Shown here: one piece after another, positions 21,217-31,570 of the stretch | Numbering within the stretch: position 1 is the stretch's first letter | Layout of the letters: each line of letters opens with the position of its first letter | DNA from: Parietichytrium sp. I65-24A | Lineage: Eukaryota > Sar > Bigyra > Thraustochytrida > Thraustochytriidae | DNA length: 64,000 bases | NCBI GenBank assembly: GCA_012862575.1 | Contig: BLSF01000022.1 | Span: forward strand, 124,001-188,000 | Direction: 5' to 3' | Position numbers and translations under genes: made by a program | Notes under the pieces: model-generated | What the model was told of the DNA's origin: nothing | The model's input: only the letters and a program-made list of their open reading frames with translations | The model's database searches: none

Positions 21217-24200
21217 CTACGGCGTTTGAGGAGGTCCGAGATCTGGTTCCAAGACGTGCAGGTTGCCCGATGGAGCCGCAAGGTTGCCAAGAGGAGCCGC
21301 AGCCGGCGCGGGAGAAGCCCCACAGCTTGTGTACATCATCAAGAGCAGAATGTGCAGAAATGCAATATAGGCGATCGCAAAGAGAACTTCGCGGCGACGC
21401 AACAAGCCGGCGTGGAAGATCGGCAACGCGCTCTTCGCGCGCGAGACCTCCATCGAGCTGACGCCAACACTAGGCGCGCCGTGCGAAGTACCTCCACTTG
21501 AGCTGGACAAAGAGTTGGCATTCTTGCGTTTGCCCATCTCCGACACTGGCGTCGTTGGGCGCGGAGACGATTTCTGCTTGCCCGAGGCCGAAACGGAAGG
21601 CATGTCAAGAACAAATTCGGATGAGTCTTGAAGCTCCGGCTCGACGCGTTGGGACTGCGCCTGCAAGCGGCTGATCTCGGACCTCAAGTGCTCAATCTCA
21701 TCACGAAGATAGCCGCACTCGCCTTGGTGCTGCTCGGACTGCTGCTGCATGACAACCGACATCGCCTCCACCTTCGAGCGAGCCTGTTGGCTCTCCATCA
21801 ACAACTGATCGTGCTGCTCCTCTAAAGCTCGCTTCTCTTTCTCCAGCGCGCCGATCTTGTATTCGAGAGAGGTCATGGAGGCCTTCGCTTCAATCAAAAG
21901 ACGGTCATCTGCTTGGGCCACCAACGGCTGCTGAGCTTGCAGCTCGCCATCTTCTACCTGGGTCCATGCCGCCTTAGTTGGCACCACTGGATCTTTGGGC
22001 ATGCGTGGAGACTCTGCTGCTGAGACTGAAGGGCTTTGGGATACTGGCTGCTCCAAGTGCACATCAAGAAGAGACTTTTCCACCGGACTCTGCGAAGATG
22101 CCTGCTCCAACTCCAGCAGCTTGCTCCTTGCGGAAGCGAGTTGCTCCGATAAGTCTCGAAGCTGCTCATCTTTAGCCTTGATCTTCGCCTGAGATGACTT
22201 GATTGCTGCTTGTGCGCGCTTCTTGTATTTGACCAAGTCTGTTTCAGCAGCCTCAACCTTATCCTTCTCTGCAAGTGCAGCGGCAGCTTCCTCGGACGCT
22301 TTACGCAGCTCCACCTCCATTTTGTCTGCCCACTCTTGCCTCAAAGCGTTCAAACGAGCTTGCCACTCTTCAATCGTCTTCTTTAGCTCCTCGTCGTGAC
22401 TGGACTTGAGCGCGTCATGCAATGACTTTGCCTTCTGCAGCGACATTCCCATCTCCTCTTTTCCGGACTTTAGGGTTTCAATTTCGGATTTCAAATACTG
22501 CTCATTTTGCTCGCGTAAGGCCAAAAGTTTCGCCTCCTGGTCCTTCATCTTTGCGTTCCACTCGCTCTCTGCGGCGCGGAGCGCGTCGTCCTTCTCCACA
22601 GACAAGCTGTTAATTTTAGACTTGAGTTCTGAAATCGTCGCTTGCAACTGGGCAGTCTCCATGTTCATCTCTGCATAGAACGCCTGCTTCTCATCTTTGA
22701 AATCTCGCTTGAGCTTCTCAATTGTGGATTCCAGCTCGGATTCAAACGCAGCGCCTCGCTTTTCCAACTCGACTTGCGCTTCCTCAAGGGACTTGAAGGT
22801 TCTCTGCTGCACAGACTCGAGCTCATTGTATTTCTGAGCAAGGGCAGCCAACTTTTCCTCGGCATCGCTTTTTGCTTGCGCCAGATCACTTAGCTCCTCC
22901 AGACGAGCAGCAAACTCGCTTCGCTCAGAAGTTGCTGCCGAAAGCGCTTCCTCCAGTTCAGCGATTCTTCCACTCTGCTTTTCGTGCTCAGCCTTGGCAT
23001 TCGAGAGCTCGCCCGCGAGTTGCTCCTCGGCCTCACTTTTGGCGCGCTCAGCTTCGTTCAGCCCTTCCAAGCGAGCTTCGAGTGAGCCTCGCTCTGCCTT
23101 GATAACATCCAACTCTTCTTCCAACTCGGCAATTCTCCTTTCCTTCTCCTCGCGCTCTGCTTGGTACTTGGAGTGCTCTTGCTCCACCTCAGAGCTGGCC
23201 TGGGCAAGCTCAGCGACTTTGCCCTCGAGAGAGTCGACTTGCTCCTGCAGGCGTTGCTGAATCGCTGACGAGGCCTCCAACTCTTTCTCCTTCTCGCCCA
23301 ACTCAGCCTTTAGACGGTCCATGCTCTCTCGGGCATCGTCTAGCTCGCGTTCGATGCCGGCCTTCAGAGTGTCATTTTCAGAGGCGAGACGCTCAGCAGA
23401 TGCCAGAGATGCCTCCAACTCAGCAATTCTAACCATCACTTGCTCAGATGCTGCTGCGTGTGAATCTGCTGCAGAAGATTCCAAGCTCAACAAGTCTTTC
23501 TTCAGGCGCTCAGTCGATTCCTCGAGGCTCGAGACTTGGTTCGATTGCTCCTGATATTTCAATTGAGCCTCTTCCAGCTTCATCTTCAAAGCACTCGTCT
23601 CGTCCACGTGTGACGCCACGGCCGTGTCAAACTCTGCGCTGCGCTCGGCCAACGCTGCAATTTGTTGCTGCAATTCAGCCCTGAGCTTCTTGGCTTCTTC
23701 ACCGGCGTCCTCGTTGACTTTGGCAAGTTGACCTTCAACGTTGCCCAAATCATCTTGAATAGTAATCAGCTTTTGTTCCAACGTGCCAATCTCCTCATCT
23801 TTGTTCGCGACGGTTTGTTTCAGGTTGTCAACCAATCTTTGCAAATCGGTAGCATCACCATCCGTTTGGCTGATCTTCTGCTCTAGTGTAGAAACACGAC
23901 TGTTTGCCTCATCAAGCGCAGAACTCAGTGACTCCTTCTCAGCCAACGCAGTTTCCAGGGCCTTTTCAGCTTTCTCCAGTTCGTCTTTGACTGCCTCCAT
24001 GCCATTTGCTTCGCTACTTTGCTTTGCGATCAAATCCTCGCACTTCTTCTGCGCGTCAACAACCGCGATCTTCGCTTCCCGCACTTGCTCTTTCAAGGTT
24101 TCGTTCTCCTTTCGCAGCACTTCGATGGCATCACTGTGATCGTCCTTTGCCTTCCCTGACTCGCTCTGCAATGCATCAAAGTCCTCTTTGAGTGACGCTT

Positions 24201-27200
24201 TTTCTCGAAGTACTTCCAGGAACTTGACTCGCATAGTCTCAAACTGCTTCTTCAAACCCGCAAGCTCCTCCTCGGAGCTAGTACTTGTTGTGCTGGAAGA
24301 CTCTGCTGCCTGCGCCGCCTTCTGTGCCCGCTCACGCTCCAAGTTAAGGTCGATCTGCAATGCCGAAATCGCACTCTCCAGAGAAGCCTTCTCTTCAAGG
24401 GCTTGCTCAAGAGCCTCTTCTGCGACCTGGAGACGATGTACAGGGGAGGTCTCAAAAGCTGAGTCTGCATCGAAATTGCCATCAATGTCTACCTGCCTGA
24501 CAGGTGATCCAGCCAGGGATTCCTCTCGAAGGCTCTGGATTTCTTCTTGAAGGTCGTCTATATAAACAGCTTGCTCATCCGAGGTCTGTTGCTCGTAGCG
24601 GAGCTGCATCGACAATTCTGAGTGCTTCTTCTCCAGTGAAGCAAACCTCTCATGAATTTCGTTCAGCTGGGCCACCTTGAGGTCGCTTTCCGTGTTGGCT
24701 CGGCTCAGAGCCTCCGAAAGGGTGTCGATTTGAGCTTGCAAGGCATCCTTCTCGCCGAGACTTGCGCGTAAATTTGCTTCTAAACTTGCGTAGCTATCGG
24801 ATGACTCTGTGACGCCTTTTTGGAGGGCGTCAAGCTCTTTTTCAAGAACGCTCAGCTGCTCATCTTTACCTGCCAACAGCTTCTCCAGCTCGGAACGCTG
24901 CGACTGAGCATTTTCATGTGCGTCACGAAGCTTGGCCTCCAAATCCTCCACGCGAGACCGATTCTCGACCTCCGCTGATTTTGTCTTTCTGAGTTCGGTG
25001 AGGTGTTGCTCAGAGAGCCTTTCTACTCGCTGTACGAGTGTCTCCCCCTCGGAGCCGTCCCCAGCAGCTTGGGCACCTCGAGGCTTGTCTGAGCTACCTT
25101 CGGTGTCGTGATGTGCCATGTTGGCAAGCGCGGACATCAACCCACGCTCGAGCTCTTCCACCCTCACCAGAAGCGCAGAGTTTTCTGTCTTGGACTCCTC
25201 CTGCGCGGTCTGCACTTCTTCTCTTGCGTTTGCGAGCTCGGAGTTCAGAGACGCTACCTTTTGCTCTAGCTCCTCGCGCCGTTTTGTAGCATCCTCTAGC
25301 ATCGCCATTTGCTTTGAATTCAGCTCGTGAGTCTGGGCAGCCTTTTCACTATCATAGGTGTCTTGCAAAGACTGGAGCTCATCTTGGCACTTCGAGAGTT
25401 CCTGCTGGAGCTGGGAATTTCTCTCTGCAAGCTCACTCAACTCGTTTTCTTTGCGAACTCGCTCCTCTTGCGAATGTCGCTCAATATCCTCGATTCGGCT
25501 TGCAAACTCGCGCTTGGACTCTTCAGCTTCCTTTTGTAGCTGCTCGGAGGTCTGAATGCCAGCCTCCAACTCCTCATTTTTGGTTCGGAGCTCTTGCACC
25601 TGTCCTTCGAGCGAATCACGTGCATCGTTAATAACTTGCAGCTCTTGCTTGAGAGTGTCCAACTCGTTCATTGCAGCCTGTGCCACTTTCAGTTCTTCCC
25701 TTAATCTCGAAACCTCAAGCTCAAACTCTGCGTTCTTGCTGCGAAGAGATCCAAGCTCGCCCTGCAGCTCATCACCGTCCTTCACAGCAGCATCAGACGC
25801 AGCACTAAGCTCGGCGCTCAACATCTTCACCTGCTTTTCGAGTTCGGCTTGGTTGAGCTTTAATGACTCAATCTCTGCTTCCTTCTCCTTGATGCTTTCC
25901 AGACCGCTCACCGTTGCCCTTTCAAGCTCTTCGGTTAGGCGAGATACTTCTTCTTGCAGCTCTCCCTGTGCGCCTTTAAGCGCTTCATAGTCCTTGACAG
26001 TCCCGGAGACATTCTTGAGCTCTTCACTTAGCTCCTTGATCGTCTTCTCAAGCTCTGTATTACTGCTTCTCAAAGACTCTATTGCCAGGCTACTTTCGGA
26101 CGCGCTTGAGCTTGCCTTTTCAAGCTCTTCAGCGAGTTGAGCGTTTCGGTCTTGAAGCTCTGCATGTGCGCTCTCCAGCGTCTCGAATCCATCGGCTGAC
26201 TTGGAGGCTTTCTCAAGCTCCTCGCTCAGCGCATTCACCTTTGCTTCCAAGTCCGCATTCGCCTGCCTCAGTACATCAAGCTCTGTCTCTTGCCCTAAAC
26301 TCTTTTCAGAAGCCCCGGCGCTCGCATCTTTTAGCTCGCTGGAGAGCCTGATGTTCTCCTTCTCCAACTCTTCACGAGCTTTCTTCAACGCCTCGTAGCC
26401 TTCAACGGACGCCAGCGCACTCTTAAGCTCCTCACCAATCCCTCTAATTTTCTTTTCGAGGTCTGCATTGCTCTCCTTCAATATTTCGATCTCCTGACTG
26501 CTCTCTGCAGAGCTTGAGGTCATGTCCTGGAGTTGTGCCTGGAGCCCCTGATTGATTTCTTTCAGCGTCACGATCTCCCCTTCCATTTCGCCGCGGCTGT
26601 CAGCCGAAGTTGCTAGGGCAGCTTCAAGCTGTCCATTCAATTGCGTCATTTGTTCCTCCATTGCAGCCTTTTCACTCTTGAGCGCTTCGATCTCCCTGAC
26701 CTGCTCACTCATCGCGGCAACCTTTTCTTCCAGGATTGCGTTGCGTTCAGCGAGAGAGCTCAAATCGGCTTCAAACCTGCTCTCGGAGGAGTCTTTGGTC
26801 GACTGTCCGGCTTCAAGTTCTTCTCGAAGCTGTTCGATCAAAGCTTCTTGATGGCTGAATCTGGCTTTTAACGCCTCTAGTTCCTGGGTCCTCTCGTTCA
26901 AAGAGCTCTCCAAATCTGTCTCTCTAGCTGACGCTGGAGATGTTGGGCTCTGAAGTGTAGACGATTCTTCGTGGATGTTCCCGCGGATGCGTTCCGAAAG
27001 GACTTTTTTCTCCTCGGACATCATTTGAACTTGCCCTTCCAAGTCGTCCACCATCTTTCGCAGTGATTCGATCTCAGAGAGATGCGCTTTGTGGCCATCC
27101 GTTTTACCAATCATGCTACCCAACTGATTCACGAAACCAAACATATCTGACCTCGATCCGCGCTCCCTATCATTGTCTCCATTGTCATCTCCTTCCTCCT

Positions 27201-27819
27201 CGCTTTGATCAACTTCGCCCTCCTGCTCGGCCTCGTCGGACTCCCCAGACCCTTCTTCCTCCTCCTCTTCCTCCTCTCTCAGACGCCGCTCCTCTTCTTG
27301 AACCTCCTCGAAATTCTTCACGATCATCTTGTTAAACCCAGACATGAAACCATACAGCTTCTGACCTGCAGCGCTGGCCATCTCGGCCAAATCTTCCTCT
27401 TCTTCTTCTTCTTCTTCCTCTTCTTCCTCCTCGCCGGCATCTCGGTCAATGTCATCTCCAGAGACAGCTATGTCAGTTTCAAGTGGCCCATCCTTCGAAG
27501 CCAACTTGATCGCTTCGCCGTCATTGTCATTGTCATCGCCATTGTCATCGTCATCGTCATTGTCATTGTCGCCCCATCCGTCATTGCTCCATCCGTCGTC
27601 GTTTTGATGATCTGCTTCTCCTCGATGTTCTCTTTGTTCTTCTCGTTCTTCGTCTGTGCCATTCAAGCCACTACCCGATTGTCCTTGCTCCTCCTCGTCG
27701 TCGTATTCCTCCTCAAATTCCTCGTCCACCTGCAACGTTCGGGAGAGCGTCTCTCTGCTCTCGTCCACCAGCTTGGACGTCTTGTTCTTCACCTGCTCCA
27801 ACGCATTCCAGAAGCTCAT
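21217..27819 (-). CDS. Giant tail-anchored golgin-type coiled-coil protein
   Basis: A 2,200-residue protein from ATG (MSFWNALEQVKN). The first 250 residues alternate short amphipathic segments (MSFWNALEQVKNK; LYGFMSGFNKMI at about 155; MFGFVNQLGSMI at about 228) with long acidic runs. From about 250 to 2,050 it is nearly continuous coiled coil rich in Glu, Leu, Ala and Ser. A 66-70-residue unit repeats three times at about 443-650. A Ser/Pro-rich linker leads to a hydrophobic segment at about 2144-2164 (VLFAIAYIAFLHILLLMMY), then a 36-residue Pro/Ala tail. A C-terminal anchor after a long rod is the layout of giantin, CASP and golgin-84, so a Golgi vesicle tether is the best inference. Orthology to a named golgin is not clear. 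Myosin-tail-like or nuclear-pore TPR-like rods lack this anchor. Confidence 0.85.
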   Translation of the reverse strand: MSFWNALEQVKNKTSKLVDESRETLSRTLQVDEEFEEEYDDEEEQGQSGSGLNGTDEEREEQREHRGEADHQNDDGWSNDGWGDNDNDDDDDNGDDNDNDGEAIKLASKDGPLETDIAVSGDDIDRDAGEEEEEEEEEEEEEDLAEMASAAGQKLYGFMSGFNKMIVKNFEEVQEEERRLREEEEEEEEGSGESDEAEQEGEVDQSEEEGDDNGDNDRERGSRSDMFGFVNQLGSMIGKTDGHKAHLSEIESLRKMVDDLEGQVQMMSEEKKVLSERIRGNIHEESSTLQSPTSPASARETDLESSLNERTQELEALKARFSHQEALIEQLREELEAGQSTKDSSESRFEADLSSLAERNAILEEKVAAMSEQVREIEALKSEKAAMEEQMTQLNGQLEAALATSADSRGEMEGEIVTLKEINQGLQAQLQDMTSSSAESSQEIEILKESNADLEKKIRGIGEELKSALASVEGYEALKKAREELEKENIRLSSELKDASAGASEKSLGQETELDVLRQANADLEAKVNALSEELEKASKSADGFETLESAHAELQDRNAQLAEELEKASSSASESSLAIESLRSSNTELEKTIKELSEELKNVSGTVKDYEALKGAQGELQEEVSRLTEELERATVSGLESIKEKEAEIESLKLNQAELEKQVKMLSAELSAASDAAVKDGDELQGELGSLRSKNAEFELEVSRLREELKVAQAAMNELDTLKQELQVINDARDSLEGQVQELRTKNEELEAGIQTSEQLQKEAEESKREFASRIEDIERHSQEERVRKENELSELAERNSQLQQELSKCQDELQSLQDTYDSEKAAQTHELNSKQMAMLEDATKRREELEQKVASLNSELANAREEVQTAQEESKTENSALLVRVEELERGLMSALANMAHHDTEGSSDKPRGAQAAGDGSEGETLVQRVERLSEQHLTELRKTKSAEVENRSRVEDLEAKLRDAHENAQSQRSELEKLLAGKDEQLSVLEKELDALQKGVTESSDSYASLEANLRASLGEKDALQAQIDTLSEALSRANTESDLKVAQLNEIHERFASLEKKHSELSMQLRYEQQTSDEQAVYIDDLQEEIQSLREESLAGSPVRQVDIDGNFDADSAFETSPVHRLQVAEEALEQALEEKASLESAISALQIDLNLERERAQKAAQAAESSSTTSTSSEEELAGLKKQFETMRVKFLEVLREKASLKEDFDALQSESGKAKDDHSDAIEVLRKENETLKEQVREAKIAVVDAQKKCEDLIAKQSSEANGMEAVKDELEKAEKALETALAEKESLSSALDEANSRVSTLEQKISQTDGDATDLQRLVDNLKQTVANKDEEIGTLEQKLITIQDDLGNVEGQLAKVNEDAGEEAKKLRAELQQQIAALAERSAEFDTAVASHVDETSALKMKLEEAQLKYQEQSNQVSSLEESTERLKKDLLSLESSAADSHAAASEQVMVRIAELEASLASAERLASENDTLKAGIERELDDARESMDRLKAELGEKEKELEASSAIQQRLQEQVDSLEGKVAELAQASSEVEQEHSKYQAEREEKERRIAELEEELDVIKAERGSLEARLEGLNEAERAKSEAEEQLAGELSNAKAEHEKQSGRIAELEEALSAATSERSEFAARLEELSDLAQAKSDAEEKLAALAQKYNELESVQQRTFKSLEEAQVELEKRGAAFESELESTIEKLKRDFKDEKQAFYAEMNMETAQLQATISELKSKINSLSVEKDDALRAAESEWNAKMKDQEAKLLALREQNEQYLKSEIETLKSGKEEMGMSLQKAKSLHDALKSSHDEELKKTIEEWQARLNALRQEWADKMEVELRKASEEAAAALAEKDKVEAAETDLVKYKKRAQAAIKSSQAKIKAKDEQLRDLSEQLASARSKLLELEQASSQSPVEKSLLDVHLEQPVSQSPSVSAAESPRMPKDPVVPTKAAWTQVEDGELQAQQPLVAQADDRLLIEAKASMTSLEYKIGALEKEKRALEEQHDQLLMESQQARSKVEAMSVVMQQQSEQHQGECGYLRDEIEHLRSEISRLQAQSQRVEPELQDSSEFVLDMPSVSASGKQKSSPRPTTPVSEMGKRKNANSLSSSSGGTSHGAPSVGVSSMEVSRAKSALPIFHAGLLRRREVLFAIAYIAFLHILLLMMYTSCGASPAPAAAPLGNLAAPSGNLHVLEPDLGPPQTP

Positions 27820-28684
27820 CTCGCTTTCAAGCTTTCAACGTCTCGCGCACACTCCCCACGCTCCCCACACCTGGCGCGTACGCTCCCCTGTCCTCGCGGC
27901 TAGAGCTGTGAGCTATGTGTGAGCTATGTGTGAGTGTGTGAGTGTGTGACTGTGTGAGTGGAGGAAGGTTCCCGGTGTGTGAGCGCGGGCGCAGGAACGT
28001 TCCTGGCGAGTTGCTCGGGAGCGCGGCGTTGTTGTAATTGCGTCGGCGAATTGCGAAGTGTCCTCTCGGCGAATTTGATCTTTCCTTCTCCTTCTCTCTC
28101 TCTCTCTTTTCTCTCTCTCTTTGGAGAGGAAGAAAATTCGACTTTCTTGGCATTGGCTCTCCGTCGACTCCTTCGTATCGTATGTTTAAGTTAAACTGTA
28201 GGGTCGTGTATCATTACCTGTTGTGGGTGGCCGCGCGTAAGAGAGGCCGGTAGTGATCTGTTTAAGGTAAAATATAGTGGAAGGAGATGGAGGGGTCTTA
28301 GCTGGAGGGCTGGTTAGGGTTAGTAGAGGAGGGAGCGCAGGGGGTAGTGTCTGGATAGGAGATAACGGTAGTGTGACTGCGGAACGGTTTGGGATGGAAG
28401 AACATCATCCCATTTTTCCATATTTTTCCCATTTTTCATTATTTTCATCACAAATATATCATCACAAATCAGCAGGTATGAAATCACACGGACGATGCAA
28501 TCGAAGATCTGGCTTTTCTTTTTTCGATCGTCGTTGTCGGTGATTGTCATGATGGATCAGCAGGGGAAGGGCAGACACATAATTGACGTACACCCCGCCG
28601 GTGATCACGATCGATGAACGCCAGATATGCTTGAGATCATATGGCAACGAGGAGCAAGAGTACGTGACCTAAACTTCTTTTGTT
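27820..28684. other. Spacer with GT- and CT-rich tracts
   Basis: 5' flank of the giant golgin gene. It holds a GTGTGTGAG-type tract (about 27908-27960), a CT-rich tract (28090-28125), and no convincing frame. Confidence 0.5.
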
Positions 28685-30067
28685 TTATGGCTTGATGCTG
28701 CGGAGGTAGCGCAGGGTGTGTTGAGAATAGAGCATTGTGGTCCACAAAGTGAGAGCGCCAGCCTGGTGCAGGGATCCTAATGAGACGGGGACGAACATCA
28801 TGAGGGTGCTAATCCCAAGCGCGACCTGACCACAAACAGCTGCAAGCATGAACTTGTAACCGGTCTTGGCACACTGCGGAACCGCAGCCCAATTGGAAGG
28901 GCGCCGGGCCACCACCCAGATTCCAATCGTGCTGAAGAAGGTGAGGTAGGCAAGGTTGCGATGATCAAATTGCACGGTGGCCGTATTCTCGAAAATGTTT
29001 CTGTAGGCCGGTTGCAAGGTTTCGTCCCAAATCTCGGTAGGGATCAGGTTTCCGGCAAACAGAGGCCAGTCATTGTAAGCGCGACCAGCGTCGTTTCCTG
29101 CCACAAAAGCTCCAGAACAGAAGGTGATTCCAGTGAGCACAACGCCAACCATTCCCTTCCTGCGCAACTTGATGAAAGGCGAGCTGGTTGACGTGACCAA
29201 GCGGTTCGGGTTCAAAGATGTCCAGCCAGTCCACAAGAGTCCAGTGTATAGAGCGAGCGCCATGGTGAGATGCGCAGCAAGCCTGTACGGCGACACTCGT
29301 GGCTCCTTAAACTGCGACTCGGGCTCCACCAAACCGCTTTTCACCATCCACCACCCGACAAGTCCTTGACCGCCGCCCAGCAAAAACAGCCCAAACAGCT
29401 TGCTGGAGAGCCCGGGAAGCCGCTGTATGCGTTTCGTCGCGAGGAAATACACCAGCGGTACCCCAAAAACCACTCCAAGGCTTCGACCCCACATCCTGTG
29501 GAACCACTCCATGAAATAGATTTTCTTGAACTCCTCCAAGCTCATGCCCATATTCATCCTCTTGTACTCCGGAAACTGCTTATACTTTTCAAACTCTTCC
29601 GCCCACGCCTCCTCAGTTCGCGGCAGCCAATTTCCTTGAGGCCTCCAATCCACCATGGACAGCCCTGATCTCGTCAGCCTGGTCACTCCTCCCACTACTA
29701 CCATTCCAAATACAGCTCCTGCTACACCCAGCAGCCACATTCCCACCGCCTTGTCTCCAACGATCGCGCCCGTGGATTTCGTCCCCACACTTGCGGCCGC
29801 AACGGACGAGAATCTGTTCCAATGTGTGGGGATTCTCGCCGATGTGCAAGATTTGGAAGCCACAACAACGCCAGGCCAACCCGACATGCGTGAGACGCCC
29901 CCGAAGCTGCTACCGGTTCTCGCCACCGCGCGTACGGTTCCCGAGAACATTCCGGTTCTCAAAGAGTGTACGCGCCGCGTACCCAGCGACCAAGAGGCGG
30001 CGACCTTGCACGCCGATCCGTTCCGCGCCCACACTGCGCGCCATGCCGGGAGCGAGCCCAGCGTCAT
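28685..30067 (-). CDS. COX15: Heme A synthase, mitochondrial
   Basis: A 460-residue multi-span inner-membrane protein that oxidises the C8 methyl of heme O to give heme A for cytochrome c oxidase. The start is an ATG (MTLGSLPAWR), followed by about 90 basic, serine-rich residues forming a mitochondrial presequence. The body starts at VGMWLLGVAG. Diagnostic stretches are GGVTRLTRSGLSMVDW, FMEWFHRMWGR, AGRAYNDWPLFAG and FDHRNLAYL. The four conserved histidines are seen at about H190, H266, H369 and H434, the expected heme ligands of the two half-domains. Eight membrane segments are plausible. The enzyme looks intact and intronless. No COX10 or other assembly factor is adjacent. Confidence 0.97.
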   Translation of the reverse strand: MTLGSLPAWRAVWARNGSACKVAASWSLGTRRVHSLRTGMFSGTVRAVARTGSSFGGVSRMSGWPGVVVASKSCTSARIPTHWNRFSSVAAASVGTKSTGAIVGDKAVGMWLLGVAGAVFGMVVVGGVTRLTRSGLSMVDWRPQGNWLPRTEEAWAEEFEKYKQFPEYKRMNMGMSLEEFKKIYFMEWFHRMWGRSLGVVFGVPLVYFLATKRIQRLPGLSSKLFGLFLLGGGQGLVGWWMVKSGLVEPESQFKEPRVSPYRLAAHLTMALALYTGLLWTGWTSLNPNRLVTSTSSPFIKLRRKGMVGVVLTGITFCSGAFVAGNDAGRAYNDWPLFAGNLIPTEIWDETLQPAYRNIFENTATVQFDHRNLAYLTFFSTIGIWVVARRPSNWAAVPQCAKTGYKFMLAAVCGQVALGISTLMMFVPVSLGSLHQAGALTLWTTMLYSQHTLRYLRSIKP

Positions 30068-30179
30068 CGCGCCCTATGATGCGTACGGGCAGACAGCGGA
30101 ATCGAGTGTCAGGTACGTAAGTGTGCCCGGGGACACTTGGCTGTTACCTGCGAGGACACTTGGTGATACTGTGGGGAAT

Positions 30180-30201
30180 GAGAGAGAGAGAGAGAGAGAG
30201 A
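30180..30201. repeat. (GA)n microsatellite upstream of COX15
   Basis: Eleven GA units about 115 bases upstream of the COX15 ATG; read on the coding strand it is a CT tract. Confidence 0.9.
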
Positions 30202-31064
30202 CACACTACTTGAAGGAGGGAACCACAAGCTCACCGCAAGTGAAGCTTATGGAATTGACTAGATGGTCTTAGCGAGATGCATCGTTCCTTTTGTGAGGAC
30301 CCACTTTTACTCAGCGAGAACTTGTTGAGTTATGTATGGACGATTAGATTTTCCCATTTGTTCTTCGTTAATTTTAGTTTTGGTTTTCAAAATGCAAGCG
30401 ATTGAAGTTTGATTGTTTCTTCAAAAGGAATCGAGATCATAAAATGCATGCGTGATGTTCATCTTCAAATTATACCGCAACAAAGGCCCGGTTCTCTAGC
30501 TAGCTAGGCTAGAGCTGGTTCTCGACTTCTCTCTTTTCTGTACTACCGAGCTCGTTAACGTTTAGCTAGCTAGCGCGGCTCTGCTCTCGGTTCTTGAGTC
30601 TCGAAACAGCAGAAACGTTCTACAGGAAGCGGCGTATTTTCGTTAGCTGAGTCTTACTCGAAATGGGTTTCGCGGGTCCGTCTTTCCAACGCTCACAATT
30701 CAACGAATACAGAGGTAGTACTGACTATATACTGACTAATCCTCGGGAGGAGCGGTTCACGAACAACAGTGATGCAAGATCTTGGAGAACTCTTCCTTTC
30801 TGTTCACGGGCAGGTCCTACCTCGTATCTACCACCCGGACTAAGGTGGCCAAAACCTCGCCATTTTCTTTTTCTTTTTCTTTTCCCTTTTCTTTTCCCTT
30901 TCTTTTTGTTTTTAATTTCTTTTCCTTTTTTCCCTCCCAAGTACCCAAGTACTTAGCGCGAATCTTTCCTTCTCCCTCCATCTACCAACCCTACCGTCCG
31001 CGGCGCGTACCCCCGGCGGAAAGTTCTCGGAACGTTCCCTTGTTCCCGGCACGCTGGGAGGAGC

Positions 31065-31089
31065 AGAGAGAGAGAGAGAGAGAGAGAGC
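31065..31089. repeat. (GA)n microsatellite
   Basis: About twelve AG units, 480 bases upstream of the CAF1 gene. Confidence 0.9.
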
Positions 31090-31330
31090 AGCGAGCAGCA
31101 GGATCTGTTCACGCAGGTAGGTGGGTAGGTAGGTGGTGGAGAAAGAGAGAGAGAAAAGGGTACGCGGCGAGCCCATTTTCGAGTGTCCTCGTCCGCACAC
31201 ACTCAAAATCTCACACAACACCACGCTCGGCCGCGGCGTGCATCGCAGAATATTTTTTTACCTGCGGGGTTAGCTTTTGTGGTGTCCCATCAAGAGGCAT
31301 CTGGTGGGGGGGAAGGACACATACTTTCCA

Positions 31331-31331
31331 A

Positions 31332-31364
<33 letters not shown>
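31331..31364. repeat. (AT)n microsatellite
   Basis: An almost pure AT tract, with a second one at about 31425-31461, both in the CAF1 upstream region. Confidence 0.9.
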
Positions 31365-31570
31365 ACTTCGTCAGGCAGAGGGAGAGAATACAGAGGCACA
31401 GAGGCACGTACCCCGCCATCCGATATAATATATATACATCCATATATATATATATACATCCGTCTTGCTCGCAGGTGGGGAAATACATTGAGGAAAGGTG
31501 TATTTGCGAGTACCAGAATACCAGAATACCAGTACCACGAAAGTCTCCGTTGCGATTAGTAACTTGGTAG

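Larger units (their letters stand above)
30068..31570. other. Spacer between divergent COX15 and CAF1 genes
   Basis: A bidirectional upstream region. It contains GA microsatellites (30180-30201 and 31065-31089), a pyrimidine tract (about 30863-30935), AT microsatellites (31331-31364 and about 31425-31461) and repeated GCTAGCTAG words near 30500-30570. Frames present here are low-complexity and not called. Confidence 0.5.

Noticed and set aside
27380-27570. Repeated TCTTCT and ATTGTC tracts as possible non-coding microsatellites
   Set aside because: They lie in frame in the giant golgin and encode its Glu and Asp/Asn runs.
30663-30956. 97-codon frame with a Phe/Leu-rich end, looking like a membrane span
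   Set aside because: The hydrophobic part is the translation of a pyrimidine tract, not a conserved segment.
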